Of a stretch of DNA of 64,000 nucleotides, positions 24,600 to 35,632 are shown piece after piece. The position numbers and the translations under genes are program-made. Within the stretch, counting starts at the first letter, position 1; the number at the start of each line of letters is the position of its first letter. The notes under the pieces were generated by a model. It saw only the letters and a program-made list of their open reading frames with translations, had not been told where the DNA came from and did no database searches. The DNA comes from Hepsetus odoe (lineage: Eukaryota; Chordata; Actinopteri; Characiformes; Hepsetidae): positions 17,389,902-17,453,901 of the forward strand of contig CM029369.1 in the NCBI GenBank assembly GCA_017165825.1, given 5' to 3'.

Positions 24600-24850
24600 G
24601 CAGCAAGTACGCTTTGGGTAAGCTGTGATGAGTTTGGGCCTCCATGTATTGGACTAGTTTGTCCAGCAGATCACACGGATGCTCAACCACAGTGAGATCT
24701 GAGGGACTGGGAGACCACGTCACTACCTGTTGAACACGGCTGTTTGCTCATCAGATCAGTCCTGAACACTTTTTGTTTGCAGCAAGCCACATTATTGTGA
24801 AATAGGCTACTGGTATTAGGGAACGCCATGGCTATGAAGAGGGAAATCCA
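24600..24850. mobile_element. Tc1-type transposon fragment, related to 49740-50200
   Basis: Shares TGGACTAGTTTGTCCAGCAG-type sequence and the following GAGATCTGAGG / CCTGAACACTTTTTG order with the copy at 49740-50200. Resembles the non-coding strand of a Tc1/mariner-like transposase gene (minus). The exact family is unresolved. Confidence 0.5.
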
Positions 24851-25847
24851 TGTATTTTTCATTGTGCTTAAGTACTTAAGTAACTTTTGAAAGCTTTTAC
24901 CCTAATACAAATATCTCTACTTTATACGCTTTTCTTTAGTTTTAATGCATTTCCAGAAAATGGTCTTCATTTGTATTTTTTCCCATCCTTGCATGCCTTC
25001 CACACATCAACACCAATTTTAACCTAAAGGAACAATAACACACAGTGATGGCCCCATTTGTGCACATCACACACAACCGATGTAACAAAGTAAACCAACA
25101 TAAAAGATAAAAGATGAAACAGAGAAGGAAGGGAGAAAATCCTGTATTGAATGTGATGTTTGTGAGAAGGAGACATCAATGCAAGTGATGCAGTGAAGTC
25201 AATGTTCATTATTTTTAGTCACTGTTTTTATTGTATTTGATGTTAGAGCGGTTGAATCGTCTTTGAATTATATTATCATGGTGCAAGGTTGCGTTTGTCA
25301 GATTTTTTTAATGGTTCCTTTCACTTTTCTACTTACATCTTGAAGTCTACTTTTAATATCCCAAAGTAACGAGGTTGAATCGATACCTCTGCTTTTGCTT
25401 GAGCAGTTTTTAGCCAAGTATCTGAATTCTACAACGTGTGCACTTTTGTCAACTCTGGCGTGAAGGGGTGTACTCGGGCAGCAACAACGTTTTAGGTAAG
25501 TGGTGGTTGTCAAAGTAACATCCCTATAACACCATGTTCCCCAGCAGAATCTTGAATGTTGTGGCTAAATGGTCTGTGTGCTTGCAGGGTAAAATCAACT
25601 GAATGCACTTAACTTAAAATGTGAAAAAATATAAATAATTCAGGTTATTTTGATACATCATTTGCTTACATTTATTATAAATGGCATGGATGTAAACCAC
25701 TGTCTGCATGACACCCCACAACCTCCTCAGCAGTGTGATATGAAATATAAAAATGGATGATTAACTCAACTCACAGCAATTTGTTGTATATTATTATATT
25801 AATATATTATTATATTATATTCAACAATTTGTCAGTCAGTCAGTCTT

Positions 25848-25920
25848 TTTCTGCCACTTGTCCCAAACAGGGTTATGGGGGGGTGCTGGAGCCCAACCCA
25901 GCGCACACAGGGTGAAGGAC
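25848..25920 (-). repeat. Fragment of dispersed repeat (same family as 32894-33044)
   Basis: CTGCCACTTGTCCCAAACAG and GGTGCTGGAGCCCAACCCAG match the 32894-33044 copy in the same orientation; only about 70 bases remain. Confidence 0.7.
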
Positions 25921-27124
25921 TTCAACAATTTGTGATTTCTTAAAATGAAATATGAAATATGAAATATTTGCGCACTCCACTTTCCACACTGATAATTAAA
26001 CATGCTTTTCATGGTCTGTCTCTGCCATTAAAAGTCATTACTTTCAGTGTTCATCACAGATAAGTGCATTTCATTTACCCTGTTACTGATCACATGTATG
26101 ACTGCATGATGGAATGTCAAGATAACAGCTAAATGTTTAACTCTGTGGGAGATGATTCAAAGAACCTGCATACCAAAATAAAAGGATATTTCAGAGAAAA
26201 TGTCATAGAATGTAAATACACAGCATAAGATGAAAAGGATTTCAAAAAATAATATAACTATGAAATAATTCATGAACAAATGAGTTGTGTTTAATATGAG
26301 ATGGAAAAAGAAGTCACATGAGATGCCTGTTACATTAATTCTTTTTTTGTTGATTATCTTACATAAGCATTGCTCTTTGCCACTGGATACATACTACTTG
26401 ACTTGACTTGACAAGGATACAGACTGCTGTTTTCTTCAGTTTGTCTTGAGTGGTTTGGATACCATAGCTAGCCAATGTGATAAACTCATTAAACCTGCAT
26501 TGCATAGTAAATGGTGGTAAAGAATGTAAGAAAGCTTTTAACAATAGCTTTGCATGGACCCCTGTGACCCCGGTTAGAAAAAGCACTTCAGAAAATGAAT
26601 ATTTCATTTCCCTGGCTACACCCTTAACAATAAAGGTTACATTTATTTGTAATAAGGCTTTTTAACAAAATAAGTAACATTTCTCTACATTAAAAATTCT
26701 GAAACTTTTGAAAATGTTTTGACTCTAATATTGGATATCTATGTTCAGCCTCAGGTGATGTCCCATCTGTGGCTGAAAGCCCCGAAGAATCCACAGTGTG
26801 TACCAGCTAATATTCTCCTTCAAGTGTATTGAGTTGTCCAGTGATTATCAAAAGAATGAGAAAAACATTCAGGAACAATGAGGAAAATCCTAATTTAAAA
26901 TCCTTTTTAAAATCCTTTTTATACCTGATGTTCTTAAAACCCAGCCACTAGGGATGCACAAGCCAGTGTATTTCTTTGTACCAGTCCCAAACCCGGATAA
27001 ATGGGGAGGATTACATTAGGAAGGGCATCCAGTGTAAAAATATTCAAAATCTTGTGATTTTTATGATTATTGCAGTCATTAATTACCATGGTGTGGATCG
27101 GAGGAGGAATGGGGTAGGTGTCAT

Positions 27125-27400
27125 GGGGCAGCGGTGGCCTAGCGGTTAGGGCGTTAGCCGCATGATCGGAGGATCGGGGGTTCAAACCCCTTCCCGATAG
27201 GTTGCCCTGAGGTACCCTTGAGCAAGGTACCGTCCCCATCACTGCTCCCCGGGCGCTTTCAATAGCTGCCCACTGCTGCACGGGTTTGAGTGTGCATGGG
27301 TAAAATGCAGAGGTCCAATTTCGTTGTGGTTCATGTGTGCTTTGCCGTGACCTCGCAATGACAAGGGTTGTCACTTTCACTTTTTTTTCACTTTTTAAGG
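27125..27400 (+). repeat. tRNA-derived SINE, full length
   Basis: Best-preserved copy of the main SINE family. It has GGGGCAGCGGTGGCCTAGCG (A box), GGGGGTTCAAACCCC (B box), body, ATTTCGTTGTGGTTCATGTG, and a CACTTTCACTTT tail. It sits directly against the 5' edge of the LINE at 27400. Confidence 0.9.
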
Positions 27401-29070
27401 GTTTTGGAGGTGTGTCAGATAAGGTGATGAGTTTGAAACTTGAAGTTGAAGGTGTGATAATAAATGTTAGTGCTTATGCCCCAGAGGTTGGTTGTGAGGT
27501 GGAGGAGAACATTCTAGAGTGAGTTAGGTGAAGTGATATAGAGTGTACCCATGAGAGAGAGAGTGGTGATTGGTGTGTACTTTAATGGATGTTGGTGAAA
27601 GGAGATAACAGAGGTGATGAGGAGGTTAATACTTATTTTAAGAAGAGAGAGGAGGACAAACAAGAGTGGAGGAAGATGCACACAGGAGGATTATATCCTT
27701 TGTAGGAGGGTCAGTCTGAAGGAGAATGGAGCCTGCAATGTAGAGGCAGGGGAGAGTGTTAAACAGCATAGGGCAGCATAGGCATAGGATGGTGGTCTGT
27801 AGGATAACCTTGGAGGTCTGGAAGAAGAGGACAGTGAGGGCAGAGTTGAGGATGAAAATGAAGAAGGAAGACTGCTAGGTGGAATTCATGCAGGAGTTAA
27901 GATGTGCATTTGGAGGAAGGCAAGAGTTACCAGATTGCTGGGCAACTACTGCAAAAGTCGTAGGGGAGGCAGCTAGAAATGTACTAGGTGTGACATCTAG
28001 AAGGAAGAAGGAGGATAAGGAAACCTGGAATGCAGAGAATGAGAGAGAGAGAAGATTGGATGATGTGAGGATACTGAACCAAGAAGTGCAGCAGATTAGC
28101 AAAATGGAGTAAGAGCAGTGATGAAGAGGATGAAGATTTGAAATTCTGTTGGTCCAGATGACATACCGGTGGAAGCAAGGAGGTATTTAGGACAGATGGC
28201 AGTGAAGTTTCTGACCAGATTGTTTAACACACACTTGGAAAGTGAGAGGATGCCTGAGGAGTGGAGACGAAGGGTACTGGTACAGATTTTCGAGAATAAG
28301 GGTGATGCACAAAGCTGTAGTAACTATAAAGGGATAAAGTAAATTAGCCACAGCATGAAGTTCTAGGAAAGAGTAGTGGAAGCTAGGTTAAGGAAAGAGG
28401 TGATAATTAGTGTGCAGCAGTATGGGTTCATGCTGAGAAAGAGCACAACAGATGCAATGTTTGTTCTAAGAGTGTCGATGGAGAAATACAGAGAAGGTCA
28501 AAAGGAGTTGTATCATGCCTTTGTGGACTTGGAGAAAGCATATGACAGGGTGCTTAGAGAGGGGTTGTGGTTTTGTATGAAGAAGTCAGGAGTAGCATAG
28601 ATGTATGTGAGAGTAGTTCAGGATGTGTATAAGGGGAGTGTGACAGTAGTGAGTTCTGCAGAAGGTGTGACGGATGCATTTAAAGCAGAGGTTGGATTAC
28701 ATCAAGAACCAGCACTAAACTGTTTCCATTTGTAATGGACAGGTTTATGGGTAATAGACAGGTTGGCGGAAATTAGTATATGAGAGGGACTGCTCGGGGA
28801 AGACATTTTGGAAACAAAGTTAGAGAAGCAAGGTTGCGTTGGTTTGGACATGTACAGAGGAAAGATGAAGATTAAATTGGGAGAAGGATGCTGAAGATGG
28901 AGCTGCCAGGAAAGAGGAAAAGATTAAGAGCAAAAAGGAGGTTTATGGATGTGGTAAGAGAGGACATGCAGATGGTTGGTTTGAATGCGGAAGATGCAGA
29001 GGACAGGAAGAAATGTAAATGGATAATCCCCTGTGGCAACCTCTTAAACGGGAGCAGCTAGAATTAGAAG
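27400..29070 (+). mobile_element. Broken RTE-like non-LTR retrotransposon with internal deletion
   Basis: The plus strand shows, in order, an APE-endonuclease remnant (VIINVSAYAPEVGCEVEE, 27450-27510), a linker (ELPDCWATTAKVVGEAARNV, about 27915-27980), the start of reverse transcriptase (QQYGFMLRKSTTDAMFVLR and FVDLEKAYDRV, 28400-28555) and a C-terminal part (EARLRWFGHVQRKDE, GRRMLKMELPGKRKR, 28825-28925) that ends near 29070. The order is that of a single element. The stretch carrying the FADD motif is missing between about 28700 and 28800, and there are many stops and shifts. Clade call (RTE) is from memory of the family; the element is dead. Confidence 0.8.
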
Positions 29071-29192
29071 ACACCTAATGAAAAAAGACACTAATGAGTA
29101 TACATGGCACAAAATAAATTTTGAGAGAATGAGAGTGGTTGAAATGTGTGTTGTTAGTGCAGGCCAGTTTGAATGAGCTAATAAAGGCCTGA

Positions 29193-29648
29193 GTCGCCTG
29201 GCAACAATGTTCACTCCTCAGAAACAGTGGCTCACCCGCTGTCCTTCCTAACTTATGAATCACACCTGACAACAGGACAATAGCACTGCAAAGTGAACAA
29301 GAGAAATTCAGCAGAAAATAGGTTATTATTTTTTTGTTACAAATTACTACCTTATATCTTATACATCTGTCATTTATCTATGGGGGCAAATTAAAATTTG
29401 GTCAGCCATAGTCATTATAGATCTTTTTTTTTTTTTATATAAGAATGTCACAGACACTAAGACAGCAAATGTCACAGTTGCCATAATGATGGTTCTGGTC
29501 ACTTTACCTTACATTGCCTCCCATTAATGCCATTCAGCCTTGCCTTGTTATCAGTATATTCAAAAGCCCTGTGGCCCCTCAGTATCTTATGAGATTCTGA
29601 CTTAGCTGTGTTATCCATTAATAACTCCTTAATCTGTTTCTTGTCGTG
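29193..29648. repeat. Diverged direct duplication, copy A
   Basis: Shares ordered blocks with copy B at 30104-30596: GTCGCCTGGCAACAA, CACTGCAAA...AAGAGAAAT, CCAGCAGA-like, CCTCAGTATCTT and TATCCATTAATAAC. The offset is 910-940 bases. No coding sequence. Confidence 0.65.
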
Positions 29649-29649
29649 T

Positions 29650-29669
29650 GGGGGGGGGGGGGGGGGGGG
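29650..29669 (+). repeat. Poly-G tract (20 G)
   Basis: Uninterrupted run of 20 G on the plus strand, able in principle to fold as a G-quadruplex. The length may be an assembly approximation. Confidence 0.85.
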
Positions 29670-30103
29670 TGGCTAGCTCAATGTCTCACCAAAGTACAGC
29701 AAGGTTTTAATTTTTTAATTCCTTATTTTCATTAAGATGTATTTTAAATAAGGATAAAATGCTATCCATTACATTAACAGTTGTGGGATACCAAGCCCTT
29801 TTAAAGGGTTTGAATCTATTTAAATTTGTTTGAGTCTGCATAACCCATTTTCAGTGTTTAATATATATATTAGGTCAGGAATCTTTATTACTTGTAATTG
29901 ATGGTTATGGCTGCCTTAATTTAATATCCCAGTAATGCTGAGGGTCCACCAAGCATCAACCAACAAAAACAAGAACAACACACAAGGGTTAAAATTTATA
30001 AAAGCAAATTGTCCAATCACCAGTGTTTTCTTGTGGTTTGTAGGAAGACAGAACTGAGTGACCTCTTCCATAAGCAAGATCTTCAGACTGTCTGATTGGT
30101 TAG

Positions 30104-30596
30104 GTCGCCTGGCAACAACGCTTACCCTTGAGAAATAGCATCTCAGTAGCTGCCCTTCGGTGTAAGTGGTCAGTGATAGTACTAGTGATAGTAAATGATA
30201 AGTACTTACAGAAGTCAAACCTGCAGAATTCTGCCAACACAATACCACTGCAAAACAAACAAAGAAGACACAAGAGAAATCCAGCAGATTATAGACTTTC
30301 CTGGTAACAACATCCATTATTAAAAATAGGAATGAATTAAAGTTTAAACAATCATTGTCTCTAAGTCATCTCTAGATCATCTCAAGATCACCCCCCCCCA
30401 AAAAAGACCCAAAAAACTAACTGAAGGGAAAATAGAATTCATAGTTCATGGTTGCCATGAACATAGTTCTGGAGGCTCCTCTATACTGCAATCAATATAT
30501 CCAAAATCCCCTGTGTGCCCTCAGTATCTTCAGAGATTATGACTCAGCTGTGCTATCCATTAATAACATCCTAGCCTGTATCTTCTCACTCGTTCA
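30104..30596. repeat. Diverged direct duplication, copy B
   Basis: Second copy of the block at 29193-29648 in the same orientation, with small insertions. May be a tandem duplication or two inserts of an uncharacterised repeat. Confidence 0.65.
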
Positions 30597-31820
30597 TTTA
30601 ATGGTGTATATATGTGCGTTTGTGTGTATTTGATCTGACCTAAGACTAACAGAGGAACTAAATAGTGACAGTGGAAACAAAGTGTTTAACAAAAGGCATC
30701 AGTTTGGTGTGAATAAACATCCCTCTAGGCTTCCTGGAGGGAGAATGCTGGTGTAGCCTTGATTCGGTTGGTTGTTTGAAATGGCAAACATTGAAGATAC
30801 ATCTCTCATGGAACAATGGACCGCATATTTCCTAACAATACATTATAGACATTTTTCACAAAACACTATTACACTGGAAATCATGAGACTGAACCTTTGC
30901 TCACATTCATGAAAGTCAAAACACTATAAAGTCAAAGTGAATGCCAGTCATTTTAAACCGTCAAGAAAACAGTATCGGCTGTCTGCTCTTTCTGTAAATC
31001 TTATTGCTGAGATCTTGATCTCTATCACATGCTCTAAGGAAAAAGATAATAAGCTGTCACCATGGTGGTACTTTTCACATCATACCCCCCATCTTGACGC
31101 CAACAGCTTCCTATTTGCTTTTCAGCTGTTAAACATTAGGGCATGAAAATATGCTTGTTTTAGAACTCGAGCTCAATGTTGTACTGTTGAGGGTACATTT
31201 ACACTGTTTGCACTACTGTGGCATTTATTTAAATAAATTTCTATTTCAATTTTCACTCAGAAATACAAAATGAAGAGACAGACATGCTTTGATGCTTTGA
31301 CATGAAAAATTGCAACATTGTCTAGCCGCGACTTAATATTTTAAGCTGTTGTCAGTTTTCTATTGATATCTGGTGTAATAAGTGGGTTAGACTCAGCCTA
31401 ATGGGATTTTTTTCTCCAATCTTTCGTCATTTGGGGATTTATCTGTTGGGTCAAAATCCTTCAGGCCTTACTTAAAAATTTCTTTCCAAGCTCTTCAAAA
31501 AACAATTTTACCCTCCATTGTATCTAGTAAGCCATAAATAATCCAACTGCATATTTCAGCCGCCCTTTGATTTCATGGACATGATTATTACTTCAACTCT
31601 GCCATGATTGCCTCACTGTCAAAGAGTTATCAAGCAGAAGCTTTTTAATCTGGGAATGGTGGATTGCTGCTGTTGCAGATTGTAGTAGCATGAATGGTAA
31701 AGCATGTGTGTGCATTTGAATTTGAGTGTGAGCATGTGTGATTGTATTAACTGTACCTTTGTGATTTTCTAGCCAATTTATTCAGCACAATAATAAATAT
31801 GATTTGAATTGGAAATCAAA

Positions 31821-31997
31821 TCATGATTGGAAGATCAGGGGTTCAAACCCCTTCCCAATAGGTTGCCCTGAGGTACCCTTGAGCAAGGTACCGTCCCCAT
31901 CACTGCTCCCGGGGTGCTTTCAATAGCTGCCCACTGCCCAATTTCGTTGTGGTTCATGTGTGCTGTGCCATGACCTCGCAATGACAAGGGTTGTAAA
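31821..31997 (+). repeat. tRNA-derived SINE (5' truncated)
   Basis: Starts at ATCATGATTGGAAGATCAGG near the B box (GGGGTTCAAACCCC) and runs to the GACAAGGGTTGT tail, then a poly-A run. Internal deletion between CCACTGCC and CAATTTCGTTG. Confidence 0.8.
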
Positions 31998-32091
31998 AAA
32001 AAAAAAAAATATCCAGTTATGTACAATGTTGTGACAATATCAGCTTTATCAGTGTTTGCCTGATTATCCAGAATGTGTTTTTTTTTTTTTT

Positions 32092-32279
32092 CAAGTTTAC
32101 AACACTCACTCCCATAAAAAACATTAAAAACACTCTCTTCTCCACCACTCATGTGCACGAAGCAGAGCAATTTGCAGTGAGGAAGTTGGCGTGTGTTAGT
32201 AAAGGTAAGTGACTTAGGCTTGGGTGTGTTTTAAAATTTGTGTTGCATCACGGATCTGTGTTCAAACTCGAGGACTCCC
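32092..32279. mobile_element. pogo/Tigger-like MITE, truncated second copy
   Basis: Shares AAGTTTACAACACTC, TTGGCGTGTGTTAGTAAAGG and TCGAGGACTCCC with the element at 20451-20769. The left terminus is missing; the right end is followed by TA. Confidence 0.65.
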
Positions 32280-32489
32280 GTATATATAGGCAGTATATTA
32301 TGACAAGCCATTTAAGATATAAACCATTTATATATGTAGAAAACACAATTATTTGGCAAATGAGTATTTTGAGGATTAATTTAAATATGGAACAAATCCA
32401 GTGCTATCGGTCAATCAGGACTGTTAAAAACCCTGAAACCTGAACTCTACAAAGGAAATTTGAGTGTGAACATTCTCAGGGGGATACAT

Positions 32490-32796
32490 ATGTGTGCACA
32501 ATTATTAGGCAACTAAATGAAAAAACAAAACATTAAAAAAAAAGAAAAAAAATCAGTGACTAATATAGCCACCCTTCTTTCCAATAACAGTCATAAGCCT
32601 TTCATTCATGGAGTCTCTCAGTTTCTTACTCTGTTGTCGACTTTTTGTCCGGTAGCAACCACAGCCTCCCAGACACTGTTCAGAGCATCCCGCTGAAAGA
32701 AGTTTTACAATTTTTGTCAGTTATAGAGTCAGTTATATTTCTTTCTTGGCCCATTTTGTCTGAGGAAAATAAGCTGCCTAATAATTATGTACACCT
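32490..32796. mobile_element. Short Tc1-like internal-deletion derivative
   Basis: Inverted ends GTGCACAATTATTAGGCAAC (left) and, reverse-complemented from the right, GTGTACATAATTATTAGGCA. Inside, CCACAGCCTCCCAGACACTG is typical of the non-coding strand of a Tc1-type transposase gene. Too short to code. Confidence 0.75.
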
Positions 32797-32893
32797 TGAT
32801 ATAAAGTGTTGATCTCCGTAGGCCACACCCTCCCTCATTACACAAAAACAAATGCAAATGTCACCTGATATATTTAAATCCAATTCGCATATA

Positions 32894-33044
32894 AAATCAA
32901 TCCATCCATTTTCCGCCGCTTGTCCCAAACGGGGTCGCGGGGGAGTGCTGGTGTCCAACCCAGCGCACACAGGGCGAGAACGGGGGACGCACCCTGGACA
33001 GGTCGCCAGCCCATCGCAAGGAGGAGCGGGACGGGGAAGGCATC
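32894..33044 (-). repeat. Dispersed repeat, 'GGCGACCTGTCC' type
   Basis: Starts with CCATCCATTTTCCGCCGCTT and contains CCAACCCAGCGCACACAGGG and GGACAGGTCGCCAGCCCATC. Same family as 25848-25920 and, in opposite orientation, the tail of 52885-53115. GC-rich against an AT-rich background. Confidence 0.75.
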
Positions 33045-33069
33045 GCATATAAAATATTTTATATATAGA

Positions 33070-33090
33070 ATATATATATATATATATATA
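33070..33090. repeat. (AT)n microsatellite
   Basis: Ten or so AT units. Confidence 0.9.
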
Positions 33091-33431
33091 TTTATAAAAA
33101 AATTCAAAAAAAAAATCAGTGATTACATGTAGAGGATGGAAAGCTTGTCTGTTATAGGTTGGATCATCCATCACAACCCCTCAGCAGGCACTGACAGTGT
33201 GCCTCTGACTATGAACACACACAAGGTTTCACAGGCAAACTGAGGGAGAATGGCATCAGTTTAGTCAATGGCAAAACAAATTTAAAACAGTCTAGCTCCA
33301 TTGATTAAAGAGAGATGAGATCAACATTGGTACACTGAAGACTTATGAACACATGACATTGGAGACACACAAGCAGACCTCTCATGGGAGATACACAAGC
33401 AGACCTTTAACAGGATCTCACTTTCTTGTAA

Positions 33432-33520
33432 AGTCAGTTCTATTTACATAGCGCTGTTGTTGTAACAAGGCAGCTCCCCAGAATCCCTAATTGAGCAAGG
33501 CGAAGGAAAAACTCCCTAAA
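33432..33520. repeat. L2-type LINE 3'-end-like fragment
   Basis: TTCTATTTACATAGCGCTGT and AAGGCGAAGGAAAAACTCCC are widespread in fish as parts of LINE/SINE 3' ends and of the sequence just inside them. Fragmentary. Confidence 0.45.
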
Positions 33521-34829
33521 GCTGGTAGTAGAAGCCTTGGCATAAGCCAAGTCACATGAAGGAAATCCAGCTACCTCTGGACATGTCACTGAACAACACT
33601 GAACATGTCTTGGCTGATTGAATACATCTGGGATAAGTGAAGAACTGTTTATTTTACTCAAGTTACGGTTAAATATGAAATCCATTTTAAATAAATATGT
33701 CTTTGCTCATTAGCAATTAATGTCCTCTTAATTTACATGTTCAGTAAGAAAGCAGATCTCAAGCTTAGATACAAATTTAAACCATCCTGAAGTATCCATA
33801 TTTCTTTATTAAGTCATGGCTCTGGTTGCTGTGAAGTCATCTGATCAATACAGCCAGCGGGCTGATGAGCCAGTTTGTAGGAGAAGTAGGACTTTTCGAG
33901 CTCACTGAGTTTTTTTTATGAAATAATCAACAATTGAATATTAACAATGTCACTCTGAGGTTCATTTTTGGTTACAATAAACCTTCTAACCAATCTTCTG
34001 CCATCAACTTCAATTTTGACACTGCAGTTTTAGAGTCTGAGGCTTGGACACCAGCACCTTTATCTGTGAGAATATGTCAAAATGTAGATTCCACATCTCA
34101 TGCTGGCAAAAAAAAAAAAACAACAACCAATAAACAGAAAGTGCCCAGTCAAAGTTATATGTTATAAATCACACAAAAGTGAAAACAGTGTTATGACAAT
34201 GAAACAGGCTGATTCCAAGTATTTACAGCCACATTGATAAATAGGAATATTTAGAAATAAGAATGATCTTATTACCTAATAATTACAACTAATAACAACT
34301 AAAGCAAATGCCAGGACTGAACAACCAACCTAAACAGTTGACTTAGATGGTGGACTATCTGGTCTGGAGTTCAGAAAACTCTGTAATTGATTGATTTGGA
34401 AGTATTTGCAAAAATAGAGAACAAGACTGAAAACTTGTAATTACTATCACAAAAACAGACAAAGATGAAGACAGACAAAGAGAGACAGAAAGAGAATAAT
34501 TTCACTTCTTCCACAGTGGAGGAGTCTGTGGAGGCTTGCCACAGACAGTAACATAGACTGGGTTGTTATGAGATCATAGAATCCTCAAAACACTAAAGAA
34601 AGAAAACCCAATTACTCAAAACACACTGAACTATGGCTCCCATCCTAAACTCTTACACTAAAAAAATAAAACAGCCTCTAATTTGCTGTCAGTGTTAAGA
34701 CCCAGTGGATAGAAATTAGGACTTGGAGCTAATTTAATTGTAATATTGAAAGTAAATTATAGCATCATTCATAAGTCAATAAGTTCGGAAATATTCAAAT
34801 ATAATAATTATCTAATGTATAATACTAAT

Positions 34830-35520
34830 ATTAATATAATATAGCCAATAATATTTTGTTGGACTCCCTTTAGCTTTGATCATGGATTTGCCATGGTATC
34901 ATTTCGATAAGATTATGCAATTTCACAACATTTATTTCCATTAAGATTTGCATTCATTTTTCACTAAGATCCTGTCGTGATGATGAGACAGTCGGGCCGC
35001 TGTCTCATCATCACGAGTCTTCTCAAGCACATCGCAAAGATTCTCAATGAGGTCAAGGTCTGGACTCTGTAGAGGCCAAAATATTTAAAAATGATGCTTC
35101 ATGCTCAGTGAATGCCTTTTCACAATTTGAGCCTGATGAATTCTGATATTGTTATCTTGGAATTTGCTGCTGTCATCAGAGAATAAAAAAATCCATTGAT
35201 TCTGAACCCGCTCCTGAGCAACTGAAGCAACCACAGATCATACCACTGCCACCTCAGCCTTGTATTGTGGGCAAGTTATGATAGGAACAACACTTCATCT
35301 GTCTCTCTTCTTATCCTGATGGGTCCATCACATTGGAACAGAGTAAATCTTGACTCAGCAGATCACATGACCTTTATCACACGACCTCCAGAATCAAGTC
35401 TTCATGTTCCTCAGCAAACTGAAACCTATTTTTTCAGTTTGTCTCACTGATAAGGGATTTTCTTGAGGCTACACAACTGTTTAGTCCCAATACCTTGAGT
35501 TCAAAGATGTGAAAACTACA
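34830..35520 (-). mobile_element. Decayed Tc1-like DNA transposon
   Basis: Non-coding-strand signature of a Tc1-type element: GGACTCCCTTTAGCTTTGAT, TTCTCAATGAGGTCAAGGTC, CATCACATTGGAACAGAGTA and GATTTTCTTGAGGCTACACA in order. Overlaps the fragment at 18537-18790 at its right end. Many stops. Contains a perfect palindrome at 34975-35016. Confidence 0.7.
34975..35016. repeat. Perfect palindrome with 17-base arms
   Basis: TCGTGATGATGAGACAG at 34975-34991, 8-base loop TCGGGCCG, then the exact reverse complement at 35000-35016. Embedded in the Tc1-like element. Confidence 0.9.
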
Positions 35521-35551
35521 GTTGATTTTTTACAATCTGATTTCCCTGAGT

Positions 35552-35632
35552 TGCTCCAGGGAGACTGTCCCTGTAATTAGGACATGGAAGTCACTCTGTA
35601 TAAGCGTGTCTGCTAAATGCCTCTAATGTTTA
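35552..35632 (+). repeat. SINE tail (second family)
   Basis: GTTGCTCCAGGGAGACTGTC and GTGTCTGCTAAATGC match the 3' half of the full SINE at 22958-23153. Confidence 0.7.

Noticed and set aside
26934..27380. 148-residue minus-strand reading frame
   Set aside because: Mostly the antisense of the SINE at 27125-27400.
32785..33174. 129-residue minus-strand frame
   Set aside because: Runs through the GC-rich dispersed repeat at 32894-33044 and an AT microsatellite.
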